DNA of 64,000 nt from Psychrobacter aestuarii. Lineage in GTDB: Bacteria; Pseudomonadota; Gammaproteobacteria; Pseudomonadales; Moraxellaceae. A program made the translations under genes and the position numbers. Positions 28,643 through 36,666 of the stretch are shown here, one piece after another. The notes under the pieces are model-generated. The model was given only the letters and a program-made list of their open reading frames with translations. It did not search any database and had not been told where the DNA came from. Position 1 is the stretch's first letter. The number at the start of each line of letters is the position of its first letter. Where the stretch lies: positions 1,798,001-1,862,000 of the forward strand of contig NZ_CAJGYT010000001.1 of assembly GCF_904846035.1 (NCBI RefSeq). The letters run 5' to 3'.

Positions 28643-28676
28643 GTGTCATCAATTCGTCATACAAAAGCCGTTTAAT
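28643..28676 (+). promoter_or_regulatory. PHO box and -10 of the phoBR promoter
   Basis: GTGTCAT (28643-28649), CAAT, then TCGTCAT (28654-28660) reproduces the 7-4-7 architecture of PhoB direct repeats (consensus CTGTCAT-A/T4-CTGTCAT) with an 11-base period. TTTAAT at 28671-28676 sits 10 bases further on, where the -10 of a PhoB-activated promoter belongs. It is 68 bases ahead of phoB, so autoregulation of phoBR is expected. Confidence 0.85.
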
Positions 28677-28743
28677 AGGGGCATAGTGGCGAGTACTTAT
28701 CGTTTTTTTTCGCACCTAATGTGTACACCCATGAGGTTAAGAT

Positions 28744-29451
28744 ATGCAAAGTGAACAAATTTTAATCGTCGAAGATGAGCCAGCCATTTGTGAGATGATT
28801 ACAATGACACTTGAAATGGCAGGGTATGAGTGCCTACAAGCGACGGACGTCTCTGAGGCGCATCAGCAAGTGGTTGACCATCGTCCTGCGCTGATTTTAC
28901 TCGACTGGATGCTGCCTGGGGACAAAAGCGGCATTGATTTTTGTCGCATGCTCAAAAAAGACGACATGCTTTCTGAAATTCCCGTGATTATGCTGACCGC
29001 GAAAGGTGAAGAGAGCAACAAGGTACACGGTCTGGACGCAGGCGCGGACGACTATATCACCAAGCCGTTCTCGACCCGCGAGCTGGTATCGCGCATCAAG
29101 GCGGTGCTGCGTCGTAGCAGTGCGCTGAGTGGCAGCAAGCCGATTACCGTCTCAGGGCTGAGCCTTGACCCAAAAAGCCAGCGCGTCAGTGCCGATGGCA
29201 AAGTGATTGAGATTGGCCCGACCGAGTACCGCTTGCTGGCATTTTTTATGAGTCATCCTGACCGCGCCTACACTCGCACCCAGCTGCTCGACCAAGTGTG
29301 GGGCGGCAATGTGTATATCGAAGACCGCACCATTGACGTACACATTCGCCGTTTGCGCAAATTGCTTGCGCCCTACGACTACGCAGGCTTGATTCAGACC
29401 GTCCGTGGTACAGGCTACCGCTTTTCTAACGTGATGGAATCAGAATCCTAA
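28744..29451 (+). CDS. phoB: Phosphate regulon response regulator PhoB
   Basis: An OmpR/PhoB-type response regulator of 235 residues. The receiver domain carries acidic pocket residues in IVEDEPAI and the phospho-acceptor Asp in LILLDWMLPG (about residue 54). The conserved Thr is in IMLTAKGEE and Lys in DDYITKPFS. The C-terminal winged helix includes GPTEYRLLAFFMSHPDR, VWGGNVYIEDRTIDVHIRRLR and VRGTGYRF. The DWMLPG and RTIDVHIRRLRK signatures together with the upstream PHO box and adjacent histidine kinase identify PhoB specifically. Confidence 0.95.
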   Translation: MQSEQILIVEDEPAICEMITMTLEMAGYECLQATDVSEAHQQVVDHRPALILLDWMLPGDKSGIDFCRMLKKDDMLSEIPVIMLTAKGEESNKVHGLDAGADDYITKPFSTRELVSRIKAVLRRSSALSGSKPITVSGLSLDPKSQRVSADGKVIEIGPTEYRLLAFFMSHPDRAYTRTQLLDQVWGGNVYIEDRTIDVHIRRLRKLLAPYDYAGLIQTVRGTGYRFSNVMESES

Positions 29452-29518
29452 CGCGCCAAGCGTTTTTGGTACTTTATCTCTTGTATTGATAAATCTGTGA
29501 TTGAGGATAGGCGCAACG

Positions 29519-30889
29519 ATGATGCCGCATAACCAACCGCCGTCCAATACCCACCGCTATGCCTTGCTGTTTGCAGACATCCGCTGGCTGCTGTTTTCGT
29601 TGTGCATGGGGGTGCTGCTTGGGCTGTATAGCTCGTATCTGCTCGGTTGTATCACCGCCTCACTGCTGCTGTATATCTTTTGGCGAATGTATGCGCTACA
29701 CCGCTTTGATGAATGGCTGAACAAATCCATCAGCACGCCGCCACCAGACATGCTCGGCGGGCTGAGCGTGGTCGCCGCACAGCTGTATCACAACCGCCAA
29801 CAAGAACAAATCACTCAGCAAAAAATGATGGGTTTGGTCAAAAAAATCCGCAGCTCCCTGCTGGCGCGTCAAGATGCGGTGATACTGCTCAACGACAACG
29901 ACGGGCTGGAGTGGTGGAACCAAGCGGCTGAGGATTTGCTCGCGCTAGAATCCAGCGACCAAGGCAACAGTATCTTTAATCTCATCACCGAGCCTGAATT
30001 TCTCGAGTATTACCGCACTACCGCCGCGCCGAACAATGGCATCCATCTGGTGTCATGGAAAAGCCCTGACCGCTACCTAAAATGCGAAGTCACCCATTTT
30101 GGCGGCGACAAGCTGCTGATTATCTATGACGTGACCCGTCTGCAACACTTGGAGCAGATGCGCCGCGACTTTGTGGCCAATGTCAGCCATGAGCTGCGCA
30201 CGCCATTGACGGTGCTGATGGGCTATCTTGAGACCTTTTCTGACCAGCCCGACCTTGAGCCCAAGTGGCAACGCGGGTTGTCGCTCATGACGCAGCAAAC
30301 CGCACGTATGAACAGCATCGTCAATGACTTACTGCTGCTTTCACGCCTTGAAAATGAAGAAAAACCGACCTTAACCAAAATAGACATGCGTAAGCTGCTG
30401 ACCCAGCTGTATGACGATGCCAAGGTATACAACAAGGACTATGGGCACCATATCAGCCTTGAGATACACAGCGATGACAACCTATACGGCGCGGAGCTGT
30501 ATTTAAACAGTGCGCTGTTAAACCTTGTGGTCAATGCTATCAAATACACGCCAAAAGGCGGCAACATCGTCATCAGTTGGCAATCGGTGGTTGAAGGCTG
30601 CGAGTTTTCGGTGACGGATGATGGCATTGGTATCGCGCCGCATCATATCTCGCGCTTGACCGAGCGTTTTTATCGCGTCGATAGCGGACGCAGCCGCGCC
30701 ACTGGCGGCACAGGTCTGGGTCTGGCGATTGTAAAGCACGTCTTGTATCAGCATAATGCCAAGCTGCACATCGACTCAGAAGAGGGCAAAGGCTCGACCT
30801 TTAGCATCGTCTTTCCCAATAACTGTATCAAGGCGGATGATAAGAGCGTGCCCAAACAGCACGCCTTGCCAAAAATGCCGCTGCTATAA
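29519..30889 (+). CDS. phoR: Phosphate regulon sensor histidine kinase PhoR
   Basis: An inner-membrane histidine kinase of 456 residues that phosphorylates PhoB under phosphate limitation. Two N-terminal transmembrane helices (about residues 20-60, with almost no periplasmic loop, as in PhoR) are followed by a PAS domain (about 100-200). The HisKA box is NVSHELRTPLTVLMGYLETF, followed by an HATPase domain with NAIKYTPKGG, DDGIGIA, FYRVDSGRSRATGGTGLGLAIVKH (G2 box). GAGGATAGG upstream supports the ATG at 29519. It lies 67 bases after phoB in the same operon. Confidence 0.94.
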   Translation: MMPHNQPPSNTHRYALLFADIRWLLFSLCMGVLLGLYSSYLLGCITASLLLYIFWRMYALHRFDEWLNKSISTPPPDMLGGLSVVAAQLYHNRQQEQITQQKMMGLVKKIRSSLLARQDAVILLNDNDGLEWWNQAAEDLLALESSDQGNSIFNLITEPEFLEYYRTTAAPNNGIHLVSWKSPDRYLKCEVTHFGGDKLLIIYDVTRLQHLEQMRRDFVANVSHELRTPLTVLMGYLETFSDQPDLEPKWQRGLSLMTQQTARMNSIVNDLLLLSRLENEEKPTLTKIDMRKLLTQLYDDAKVYNKDYGHHISLEIHSDDNLYGAELYLNSALLNLVVNAIKYTPKGGNIVISWQSVVEGCEFSVTDDGIGIAPHHISRLTERFYRVDSGRSRATGGTGLGLAIVKHVLYQHNAKLHIDSEEGKGSTFSIVFPNNCIKADDKSVPKQHALPKMPLL

Positions 30890-30922
30890 CGCGGCATGGT
30901 TTATGGCGCATGCCTGATTTGA

Positions 30923-31519
30923 TTATTGCGCAGGCGCATCTTTTTGGAGTAGCGGGTAGGGATTGACCGCGCTACCACTGATATAAATACCATAATGCAA
31001 ATGCGGCGGCGTGCCTTTGGCGTTGCCGCTGTCGCCCACATAGCCAATCACTTCACCAGCATCGACCCAGTCGCCAACCACGATGTCTGCATAGTCCTCT
31101 AAGTGCGCGTAGTAATGTCCTGCGCCGCCAGGACCGACGATACTGACCACGCGTCCGCCCAGTCTGTCTTCACCGACCTTGCGCACGATGCCATCGGTGG
31201 TGCTTTGAATCGGTGTGCCACGCGGCGCAAAAATATCGATGCCCTCATGCGTGCGCCCATTGCTGCGCGCGCCGCCCCATGTGTCCACCAATCGCTGCTC
31301 GGGCAGAGGATTGGGCAAGCTGTTTTCGCTCGGTAGCGGCTCTTGTAACAGTCGAATGCCTTGCCATTTTTCTTGCACATATATGGACATATCGGGCAGC
31401 CCTTTGGTGATGATTTGCTGCACGACGAACAAAAACAAGATAACCGCGACCGCCTTTGCACCCGTTGCAAACAGGCGCTTGGTCGGATGAGGGTTCGGTG
31501 TGGGGGCGTCTTGGGACAT
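30923..31519 (-). CDS. M23-family (LytM) metallopeptidase, membrane-anchored
   Basis: A 198-residue protein with one N-terminal transmembrane helix (about 19-38) and a C-terminal LytM/M23 domain facing the periplasm. Zinc ligands are recognisable: His and Asp in [14 protein letters not shown] and HxH in [22 protein letters not shown] and YYAHLEDY are typical, so an active glycyl-type endopeptidase is plausible, unlike the degenerate LytM activators (EnvC, NlpD). No LysM or coiled-coil domain is present. It is convergent with phoR, 33 bases apart. Confidence 0.9.
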   Translation of the reverse strand: MSQDAPTPNPHPTKRLFATGAKAVAVILFLFVVQQIITKGLPDMSIYVQEKWQGIRLLQEPLPSENSLPNPLPEQRLVDTWGGARSNGRTHEGIDIFAPRGTPIQSTTDGIVRKVGEDRLGGRVVSIVGPGGAGHYYAHLEDYADIVVGDWVDAGEVIGYVGDSGNAKGTPPHLHYGIYISGSAVNPYPLLQKDAPAQ

Positions 31520-31726
31520 AAGCGTTTTACCTATTGGCTAAGTAATGTACAAATTGCGTATAAATGCCGCGCAACGGGCGCGTGCACGAATGGCTTGTGC
31601 TAATATGAAGACAGCGCCAATACGCTGTGATGCCGTAATACGCTGGCAGTGATTGAGCCAAATAATGACGATAAAACCAAACGACAACGACTAAAAATAT
31701 ACTCTACCATTCATCAAGGACAGCAT

Positions 31727-32413
31727 ATGCAAAAAAATCGTAACGCAAACCCTTCTGAGCCTTATGACGTACTGACCAGTAAAGACATCAGCCATATCGA
31801 GCAAGCCGTAGACAAAGCCAGCTTAAACATGCCCCTTGTTGCCGTGTATTGCGGCTCTCGCTTGGGCAATGACGTGGTGTATGAAAACGCTGCCCGTGAG
31901 TTGGGGGCTGCCTTGGCAAACAACGGCATGGGACTGGTCTACGGCGGGGCAAGCATCGGGTTGATGGGTACGGTGGCAGATGCGGTGATGGCAGGTGGTG
32001 CTGAGGCGGTGGGCGTGATTCCGACCTTTATGCTCAAGCACGAAGTGGCGCATCAAAATCTGACCCGCCTGCACTTAACCGACACCATGCACACCCGCAA
32101 AACCGTCATGGCAGAATACGCCGATGCCTTTATCACCCTGCCTGGCGGTCTTGGCACACTCGAAGAGATTATGGAAATCGCCACATGGCGTCAGCTGTAC
32201 CAGCACGAAAAACCGATGATTATCTTAAACATCGATGGTTTTTATGACCGTCTCATCGAGCATTTGCGTTATACCGCTGCAGAAGGCTTTATGAAAGCGC
32301 AAGACCTAGAGCGCTTGGTGGTTTGTAACAGCATCGCTGAAGCCATTGACGCGCTACAAGTGATTGTGGCGATTGACGATCAGGTCGATACCCAAACCAT
32401 GGTGGGCAATTAA
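31727..32413 (+). CDS. LOG-family protein (nucleoside 5'-monophosphate phosphoribohydrolase)
   Basis: A 228-residue Rossmann-like protein of the LOG family. It has VYCGSRLGND near residue 40, GLVYGGASIGLMGTVADAVM, and the signature PGGLGTLEEIMEIATWRQL that binds and cleaves the N-glycosidic bond of nucleoside monophosphates. Plant and bacterial members release adenine-type bases from riboside 5'-phosphates; the bacterial role is broad nucleotide salvage or stress. AAGGA 6 bases before the ATG at 31727 fixes the start; an upstream extension to 31649 lacks one. A terminator follows. Confidence 0.9.
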   Translation: MQKNRNANPSEPYDVLTSKDISHIEQAVDKASLNMPLVAVYCGSRLGNDVVYENAARELGAALANNGMGLVYGGASIGLMGTVADAVMAGGAEAVGVIPTFMLKHEVAHQNLTRLHLTDTMHTRKTVMAEYADAFITLPGGLGTLEEIMEIATWRQLYQHEKPMIILNIDGFYDRLIEHLRYTAAEGFMKAQDLERLVVCNSIAEAIDALQVIVAIDDQVDTQTMVGN

Positions 32414-32453
32414 TAGCGAACCCCGCTGATTCTACCGCCCATTGATACCACGT

Positions 32454-32491
32454 AAAAAAAGGCGCTGTTTTGATAGACAGCGCCTTTTTTG
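32454..32491. terminator. Bidirectional intrinsic terminator
   Basis: GGCGCTGT (32461-32468) pairs with ACAGCGCC (32477-32484) around an 8-base loop, with seven A on the left and six T on the right. It serves the convergent LOG gene and FAD oxidoreductase gene. Confidence 0.92.
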
Positions 32492-32517
32492 TGATGAGCT
32501 TTTATGGTGTGTCTGTT

Positions 32518-34101
32518 CTAACTTTCTGCAGGAGTGAGGCTGACCAAGCTCAACTCGCGTAGGCTGTGATTGACCTTGGCCATCGCCGTTGGAAACCCAC
32601 GCTCGCAGGCAAGTGTCCGCGCGACTGCATCAACCATGCCATCATCGGTGTGTACCAGATAGTCCCATTCATGCGCATAGCGGTCCTGATTGGCAGGCAA
32701 ATCAGCGCTTAGCAGTCCGATGTCCTCAAGCTGCCCGACGATTTCATCTGCCGCAAGCAGGGTAGAGGAGGCTTTGACGTTTTCAGCACGCGCGTAGTAT
32801 TTGTCTGGATACAGGCTCACGTCCGCCACGCGCAGGGTGTCATCTTCGCCAGGGATTTGCTGCGCGCCATACAACGCATTGCCCACAGTGCGTGCGCTGT
32901 TAAAGGTCGGTACAAACTCGCTGACATAATCAATGGCTTGCTGACTGCGCGCTTGTAGTGGCGCACGGTCCCAGCCGTCTTTGATGTAGTGTAGGTACTG
33001 CTCAGGCAGTGCAGGCTGGGCGCTGTCTTCACTTGAGGCCACGAGCCCATCTTCAAATAGGGTAATGAATTTACTCATACCATGAATCTGAAAATAGCCC
33101 TCAGGATACGGCGTCAGCTGTGCCATGCCCTCAGGCGTACCGCGCTGACCGTAGATGATAATCTCAGGTATCTGCCCGCCCGCTTGACCCCAATGGGTGA
33201 TGTAAGAGGACTTAAACTCCACCATACGTGTGACGGGCACGCCGACCATATCGTCGATAATCCCTGTCTCAAAACCGCAGGCATTGACCAGATAATCCAC
33301 GTCCACGTGATTATGGCTGCCGTTTGCCATCTCATAATCAATGCGCCAGCGCCGCGTGCCATCGAGGTCTTCATTTTCCTTGGGCGCGGTTTGCTCAGAC
33401 ACCTCAATGACTTGGGTGTTGGTCAAGACATGCGCATGGTCATAGGCCTCGAGTGCCAATGACGCTGACGCCGCCAAGCGAAAAATATTCCAGCCGTATT
33501 CTTGTACCACAATCAAAGGATATTTGACTTTATTTAAGTCCAAATACTTCGCAACAGGTATCATCCACTCATCGACGCTGCGCGGTACCGCCACTTGTTT
33601 GCGGCTTGCCAGCTCAAGCAGTTGGTCATGACTGTATAGCTGATAATAATCTTCAGGCTCGCCCAACACTTTGTTCAGCTCATCTTCTGCAATCAGCGCA
33701 CGATAGGCTTGGGTGAGGGTCTCAAGGCGCGGCAGCAAGTCCTCAGGCTGCCCATCATCACGGGTCGGCACTGCGAATACTGTGGGGCGCACATCGATGG
33801 TGTAGGGGTACAAACGGACGATATCAATGCACTGCTTGAGCAGCGCCACGCAATCGTCATCGGGTATCTCACGGTACAGATTGCCACCAGCGTGCAAATG
33901 ACACATCGGCGGACCATCTATCAGTGAGGATTTTTGCTCAAAGACATACGTTTCAATACCCAGCGCCGCCAGACGGATGGCAATGGTCGAGCCTGCCGTA
34001 CCGCCACCCAAGATACCTACCCGAGTGGGCGCGGCCGTGTCTGTTACTTGACTGGAACGCTGCTCGTGAGCACTGGAAACGAAAGTTGCAGAATCGGTCA
34101 T
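32518..34101 (-). CDS. FAD-dependent oxidoreductase of unknown substrate
   Basis: A 527-residue flavoprotein. A Rossmann FAD-binding motif GILGGGTAGSTIAIRLAALG begins at about residue 29, followed by an acidic strand end YVFEQKSS. The conserved-looking segment GPPMCHLHAGGNLYREI and a second FAD-contact region (VDYLVNACGFETG) place it in the DAO-like superfamily. The remainder has no motif that fixes a substrate; it is not obviously a malate:quinone oxidoreductase or glycerol-3-phosphate dehydrogenase. No signal peptide. Monocistronic by context, with a 600-base gap upstream. Confidence 0.75.
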   Translation of the reverse strand: MTDSATFVSSAHEQRSSQVTDTAAPTRVGILGGGTAGSTIAIRLAALGIETYVFEQKSSLIDGPPMCHLHAGGNLYREIPDDDCVALLKQCIDIVRLYPYTIDVRPTVFAVPTRDDGQPEDLLPRLETLTQAYRALIAEDELNKVLGEPEDYYQLYSHDQLLELASRKQVAVPRSVDEWMIPVAKYLDLNKVKYPLIVVQEYGWNIFRLAASASLALEAYDHAHVLTNTQVIEVSEQTAPKENEDLDGTRRWRIDYEMANGSHNHVDVDYLVNACGFETGIIDDMVGVPVTRMVEFKSSYITHWGQAGGQIPEIIIYGQRGTPEGMAQLTPYPEGYFQIHGMSKFITLFEDGLVASSEDSAQPALPEQYLHYIKDGWDRAPLQARSQQAIDYVSEFVPTFNSARTVGNALYGAQQIPGEDDTLRVADVSLYPDKYYARAENVKASSTLLAADEIVGQLEDIGLLSADLPANQDRYAHEWDYLVHTDDGMVDAVARTLACERGFPTAMAKVNHSLRELSLVSLTPAES

Positions 34102-34703
34102 GGTCGTCGTTATATCCTTGATGTCAACATCAACAATGAATGGGGAATAAAAAAGGGCAATTTTATATCAATAAAGACGGTGTCAGCGGAATGCCGACCG
34201 TCGTATAAGCTTTATCGGTGGTTAAAAGCCAGTTTGTTACTGCGTTGTGTACATTTTTGCGTTGTGTGCGTTTTTATAAGCGTAGTGTACGAAAAAATTA
34301 GGTAACTAACGCGGTAAATACGTAAACAGATACATAAGTTTTGTCAAAAGCGTAGGTCTCTGTTAAGCGCGCCAGCCTACGACCGCCCGCAAATAACGGG
34401 CGCGTTGGTTGCGCGGCAGCACGCACAAGAGCACCGCGCAGTGCTGGGGTATTATGCTACGGTTTTGTAAGTTTTTGCAGTGAGACCATACGCTACTTTG
34501 TGCCTATGCTATATTAAAGCCATCAATAGCTGGCGTAATAATACCGCTGTACAAGAATATCGACACGCACGCTTCAGTCATCATATTCGTGTCCCGCGTT
34601 ATTGGCATGAGGCTATTGAGCGCACGCCCAGCGCTAAACATGCGTAGGCAGCGATAATACAACAACCGATGGCAACAACAATAACGATATAAAGGAATTT
34701 GAT
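34102..34703. other. Long intergenic region upstream of the COG4315 lipoprotein
   Basis: 602 bases between divergent genes. Visible structures are a 17-base tandem repeat (34241-34257 and 34258-34274, 15 of 17 identical, with a degenerate partial copy near 34280) and two GC-rich hairpins. The hairpins are CGCCCG (34384-34389) with CGGGCG (34397-34402), and TGCGCGG (34410-34416) with CCGCGCA (34434-34440). The stretch could hold a structured RNA or regulatory sites. No credible coding frame was seen. Confidence 0.45.
34241..34291. repeat. Short tandem repeat, 17-base unit
   Basis: TGCGTTGTGTACATTTT at 34241-34257 is followed directly by TGCGTTGTGTGCGTTTT at 34258-34274; a diverged third copy (GCGTAGTGTACG) begins at 34280. 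It is too short to assign a role; iterated binding sites are possible. Confidence 0.6.
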
Positions 34704-35138
34704 ATGAAAAAGATACTCATGACCTCAGCCTTGATGGGCGTGTTGGCACTCACTGGCTGTTCAACCCTAAAAAATGCGGTGGGTACCGATGATTCAGGTA
34801 TGCACGATGTGTATAGCAACACCAACAATATGGCGCCTGTGACCAGCAAAAACGGCATCTTGGTGGACGCCAAAAACCACATGACCCTATACACCTATGA
34901 CAAAGACTCGATGAACCGCTCAGAGTGTGGCTCGGTCTGTATGGTCGCGTGGCCTGCATTTATGGCATCGAGCAATGCCAAAGCCTCAGGACAATTTGCC
35001 CCATTCCAACGTGAAGATGGCAAATACCAATGGGCAATGAATGGCAAGCCGCTATACTTCTACGCCAATGACACCAAAGTCGGCGACATGCACGGCGATG
35101 AGAAGTTTGACGTTTGGCACGTGATTCATGCCAAATAA
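34704..35138 (+). CDS. COG4315-type lipoprotein (secreted repeat of unknown function)
   Basis: A 144-residue lipoprotein. The signal peptide ends in the lipobox LTGC (Cys at about residue 19). The rest contains two copies of the PF03640-type repeat: GILVDAKNHMTLYTYDKDS followed by C-x3-C-x3-WPAF, and YQWAMNGKPLYFYANDT with the final DVWHVI. The family is predicted to be exported and beta-rich, with no established activity. GGAATTTGAT precedes the ATG. Monocistronic, with a terminator downstream and a long structured region upstream. Confidence 0.88.
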   Translation: MKKILMTSALMGVLALTGCSTLKNAVGTDDSGMHDVYSNTNNMAPVTSKNGILVDAKNHMTLYTYDKDSMNRSECGSVCMVAWPAFMASSNAKASGQFAPFQREDGKYQWAMNGKPLYFYANDTKVGDMHGDEKFDVWHVIHAK

Positions 35139-35185
35139 TCAGTAGCTATTTATAAAAAACACCAAGACAGCTACTTGTAAAACGT

Positions 35186-35225
35186 AAAAAAGCCCGCAAC
35201 CGATAACGCGTTGCGGGCTTTTTCT
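35186..35225. terminator. Bidirectional intrinsic terminator
   Basis: AGCCCGCAAC (35191-35200) pairs perfectly with GTTGCGGGCT (35210-35219) around a 9-base loop, with A- and T-runs on either side. It serves the convergent lipoprotein gene and the yceI-like gene. Confidence 0.93.
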
Positions 35226-35264
35226 ATGGCGCTTTTATAGCACTTTTATGGCAAAAACGCGGGC

Positions 35265-35879
35265 TTATTTGGCGCTTTTTTCGACCAATTCTGCATCAAT
35301 TTGAATCGGTACATTGGTGGTGATGCCAGCGGCGTACGCGTCCATACCATAGGCAACACGGTCGATATTACCTGTCGCACGGAAACCAATCACAGGTGCG
35401 TTGGTCAATGGGCTGTTGGCGATTTTATTGAGTGTCACGTTTAGCGTTAGCGGCTTGGTTTGACCCAGCATGGTTAGATTACCCATTACTTTGGCTTGCT
35501 GCGGGTTCATGAACTGTACCTTGGTTGACTTAAAGGTCATGGTTGGGTACTTCTTAACGTTAAAAAACTGCTCGCCCATCAGGTGCTCATCACGCGCTTC
35601 CCAGCCTGTATCGATGCTGCTGGTTGGAATGGTGAAGTTGACCGTCGTTTGGTTCGGCTGTGCCATATTGTAGTTGACACTGCCTTGGGCATCTGCAAAG
35701 CGCCCCATGACGGTTGAAAAGCCCATGTGGTCAACAGAAAAGCCCACGCGGGTATGCGAGTTGTCCAGCTCCCACTGGGTCGGTAGTGCAGCGCTGGCAA
35801 GGCTGCTGGCACCGATAACGGCACCTAGAATAACGGCTTTTGAAGCAGTAGCGGCAAAACGGCTAGATAAACGAGTCAT
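35265..35879 (-). CDS. YceI-family periplasmic protein
   Basis: A 204-residue exported protein with a signal peptide (about residues 1-29, ending SLASA). The mature part is a YceI lipocalin-like beta barrel that in relatives binds polyisoprenoid or other amphiphilic ligands. Family landmarks are WELDNSHTRVGFSVDHMGFS, FADAQGSVNY, EARDEHLMGEQFFNVKKYPTMTFKS and GNLTMLGQTKPLTLNV. No cytochrome b561 gene is adjacent, which often accompanies yceI. Convergent with the lipoprotein gene. Confidence 0.93.
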   Translation of the reverse strand: MTRLSSRFAATASKAVILGAVIGASSLASAALPTQWELDNSHTRVGFSVDHMGFSTVMGRFADAQGSVNYNMAQPNQTTVNFTIPTSSIDTGWEARDEHLMGEQFFNVKKYPTMTFKSTKVQFMNPQQAKVMGNLTMLGQTKPLTLNVTLNKIANSPLTNAPVIGFRATGNIDRVAYGMDAYAAGITTNVPIQIDAELVEKSAK

Positions 35880-36300
35880 AACAATATCCTTGTCTCATAA
35901 AAATAATAAAAACGGCAATACAATGTTAAGCCCTATTGTTTAATTAAACTTAAATAATAAGTCTTATTGTGAAACTGGATGTTATTATAATGGACTTCGT
36001 TGCGGTTATCACAGGCCTTTATGTTACGATTTTTTACATTCCTGTATACTTGAGCATGAGCAAAACGCTTGATATTAAGCAAAAGCAAGCACACGCAAGG
36101 TCGATGGCGGCTTGCCACTGGCGCAAAAAGTCGGTAAAATCGCGGTTTGATTTTCCCACTGGGGAAGGCTAAGTAAACAAAAATATGGTGCTTGGTGCTG
36201 GAATGAGCCAGTGACCCAGTTGCTGTATTTTCAGATGGGCTTAGTGCCTCAGTCACGTAGCGGCACTCGCTGTCGATACATCGGACCTAGAGAGTATATT
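35880..36300. other. yceI-like / L31 divergent region
   Basis: 421 bases. TGTATACT near 36040 could be a promoter element for the plus strand. At 35979-35993 ATGTTATTATAATGG contains a half-matching Zur-like palindrome (TTAT-T-ATAA core), about 310 bases from L31. A hydrophobic short reading frame starts at 35969 (67 codons) but has no ribosome site and lacks family character; I do not call it. Confidence 0.35.
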
Positions 36301-36573
36301 ATGCGTAAAGATATCCACCCAAACTATCAAGAAGTTCTATTCCACGACACCAACGCTGACGTGTATTTCTTGACTCGCTCAACCGTAAGCACCAAAGCGA
36401 CTCGTGAGTATGAAGGTAAAGAATACCCATACTTCCCACTTGATATCTCAAGTGCATCGCATCCGTTCTACACAGGCGAGCAACGTAAAACGTCTACCGA
36501 AGGTCGTGTTGCGAGCTTCAACAAGCGTTTTGGCGCTTTTGGTGGCCGTAGCAAGAAAAAAGCTGCTGAATAA
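36301..36573 (+). CDS. rpmE2: 50S ribosomal protein L31, type B (zinc-free)
   Basis: A 90-residue L31 paralogue. The opening [20 protein letters not shown] and the segment HPFYTGEQR...[11 protein letters not shown] match type B L31 (YkgM-like). The four zinc-coordinating Cys residues of type A are absent, as expected for the C-minus form. In many bacteria this form is made under zinc limitation under Zur control. The ATG at 36301 begins the conserved sequence; the upstream frame does not. A terminator follows directly. Whether a zinc-type L31 gene exists elsewhere is unknown. Confidence 0.93.
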   Translation: MRKDIHPNYQEVLFHDTNADVYFLTRSTVSTKATREYEGKEYPYFPLDISSASHPFYTGEQRKTSTEGRVASFNKRFGAFGGRSKKKAAE

Positions 36574-36589
36574 GCCGCTCTTTTTGCCA

Positions 36590-36622
36590 AAAAAAACCGC
36601 TGTGTCTTCAGCGGTTTTTTTG
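36590..36622. terminator. Bidirectional intrinsic terminator
   Basis: AAAAAACCGCTG (36591-36602) pairs with CAGCGGTTTTTT (36609-36620) around TGTCTT. It separates L31 from the convergent SGNH gene. Confidence 0.92.
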
Positions 36623-36666
36623 TGCCTGTTTTATGGGGTCGGTCTTTTATGGTGATGCAGCGCGCT

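Noticed and set aside
35969..36172. Short hydrophobic open frame (67 codons) between yceI-like and L31 genes
   Set aside because: No ribosome site, no recognisable family, and its C-terminal half loses all membrane character; more likely spacer DNA with promoters.
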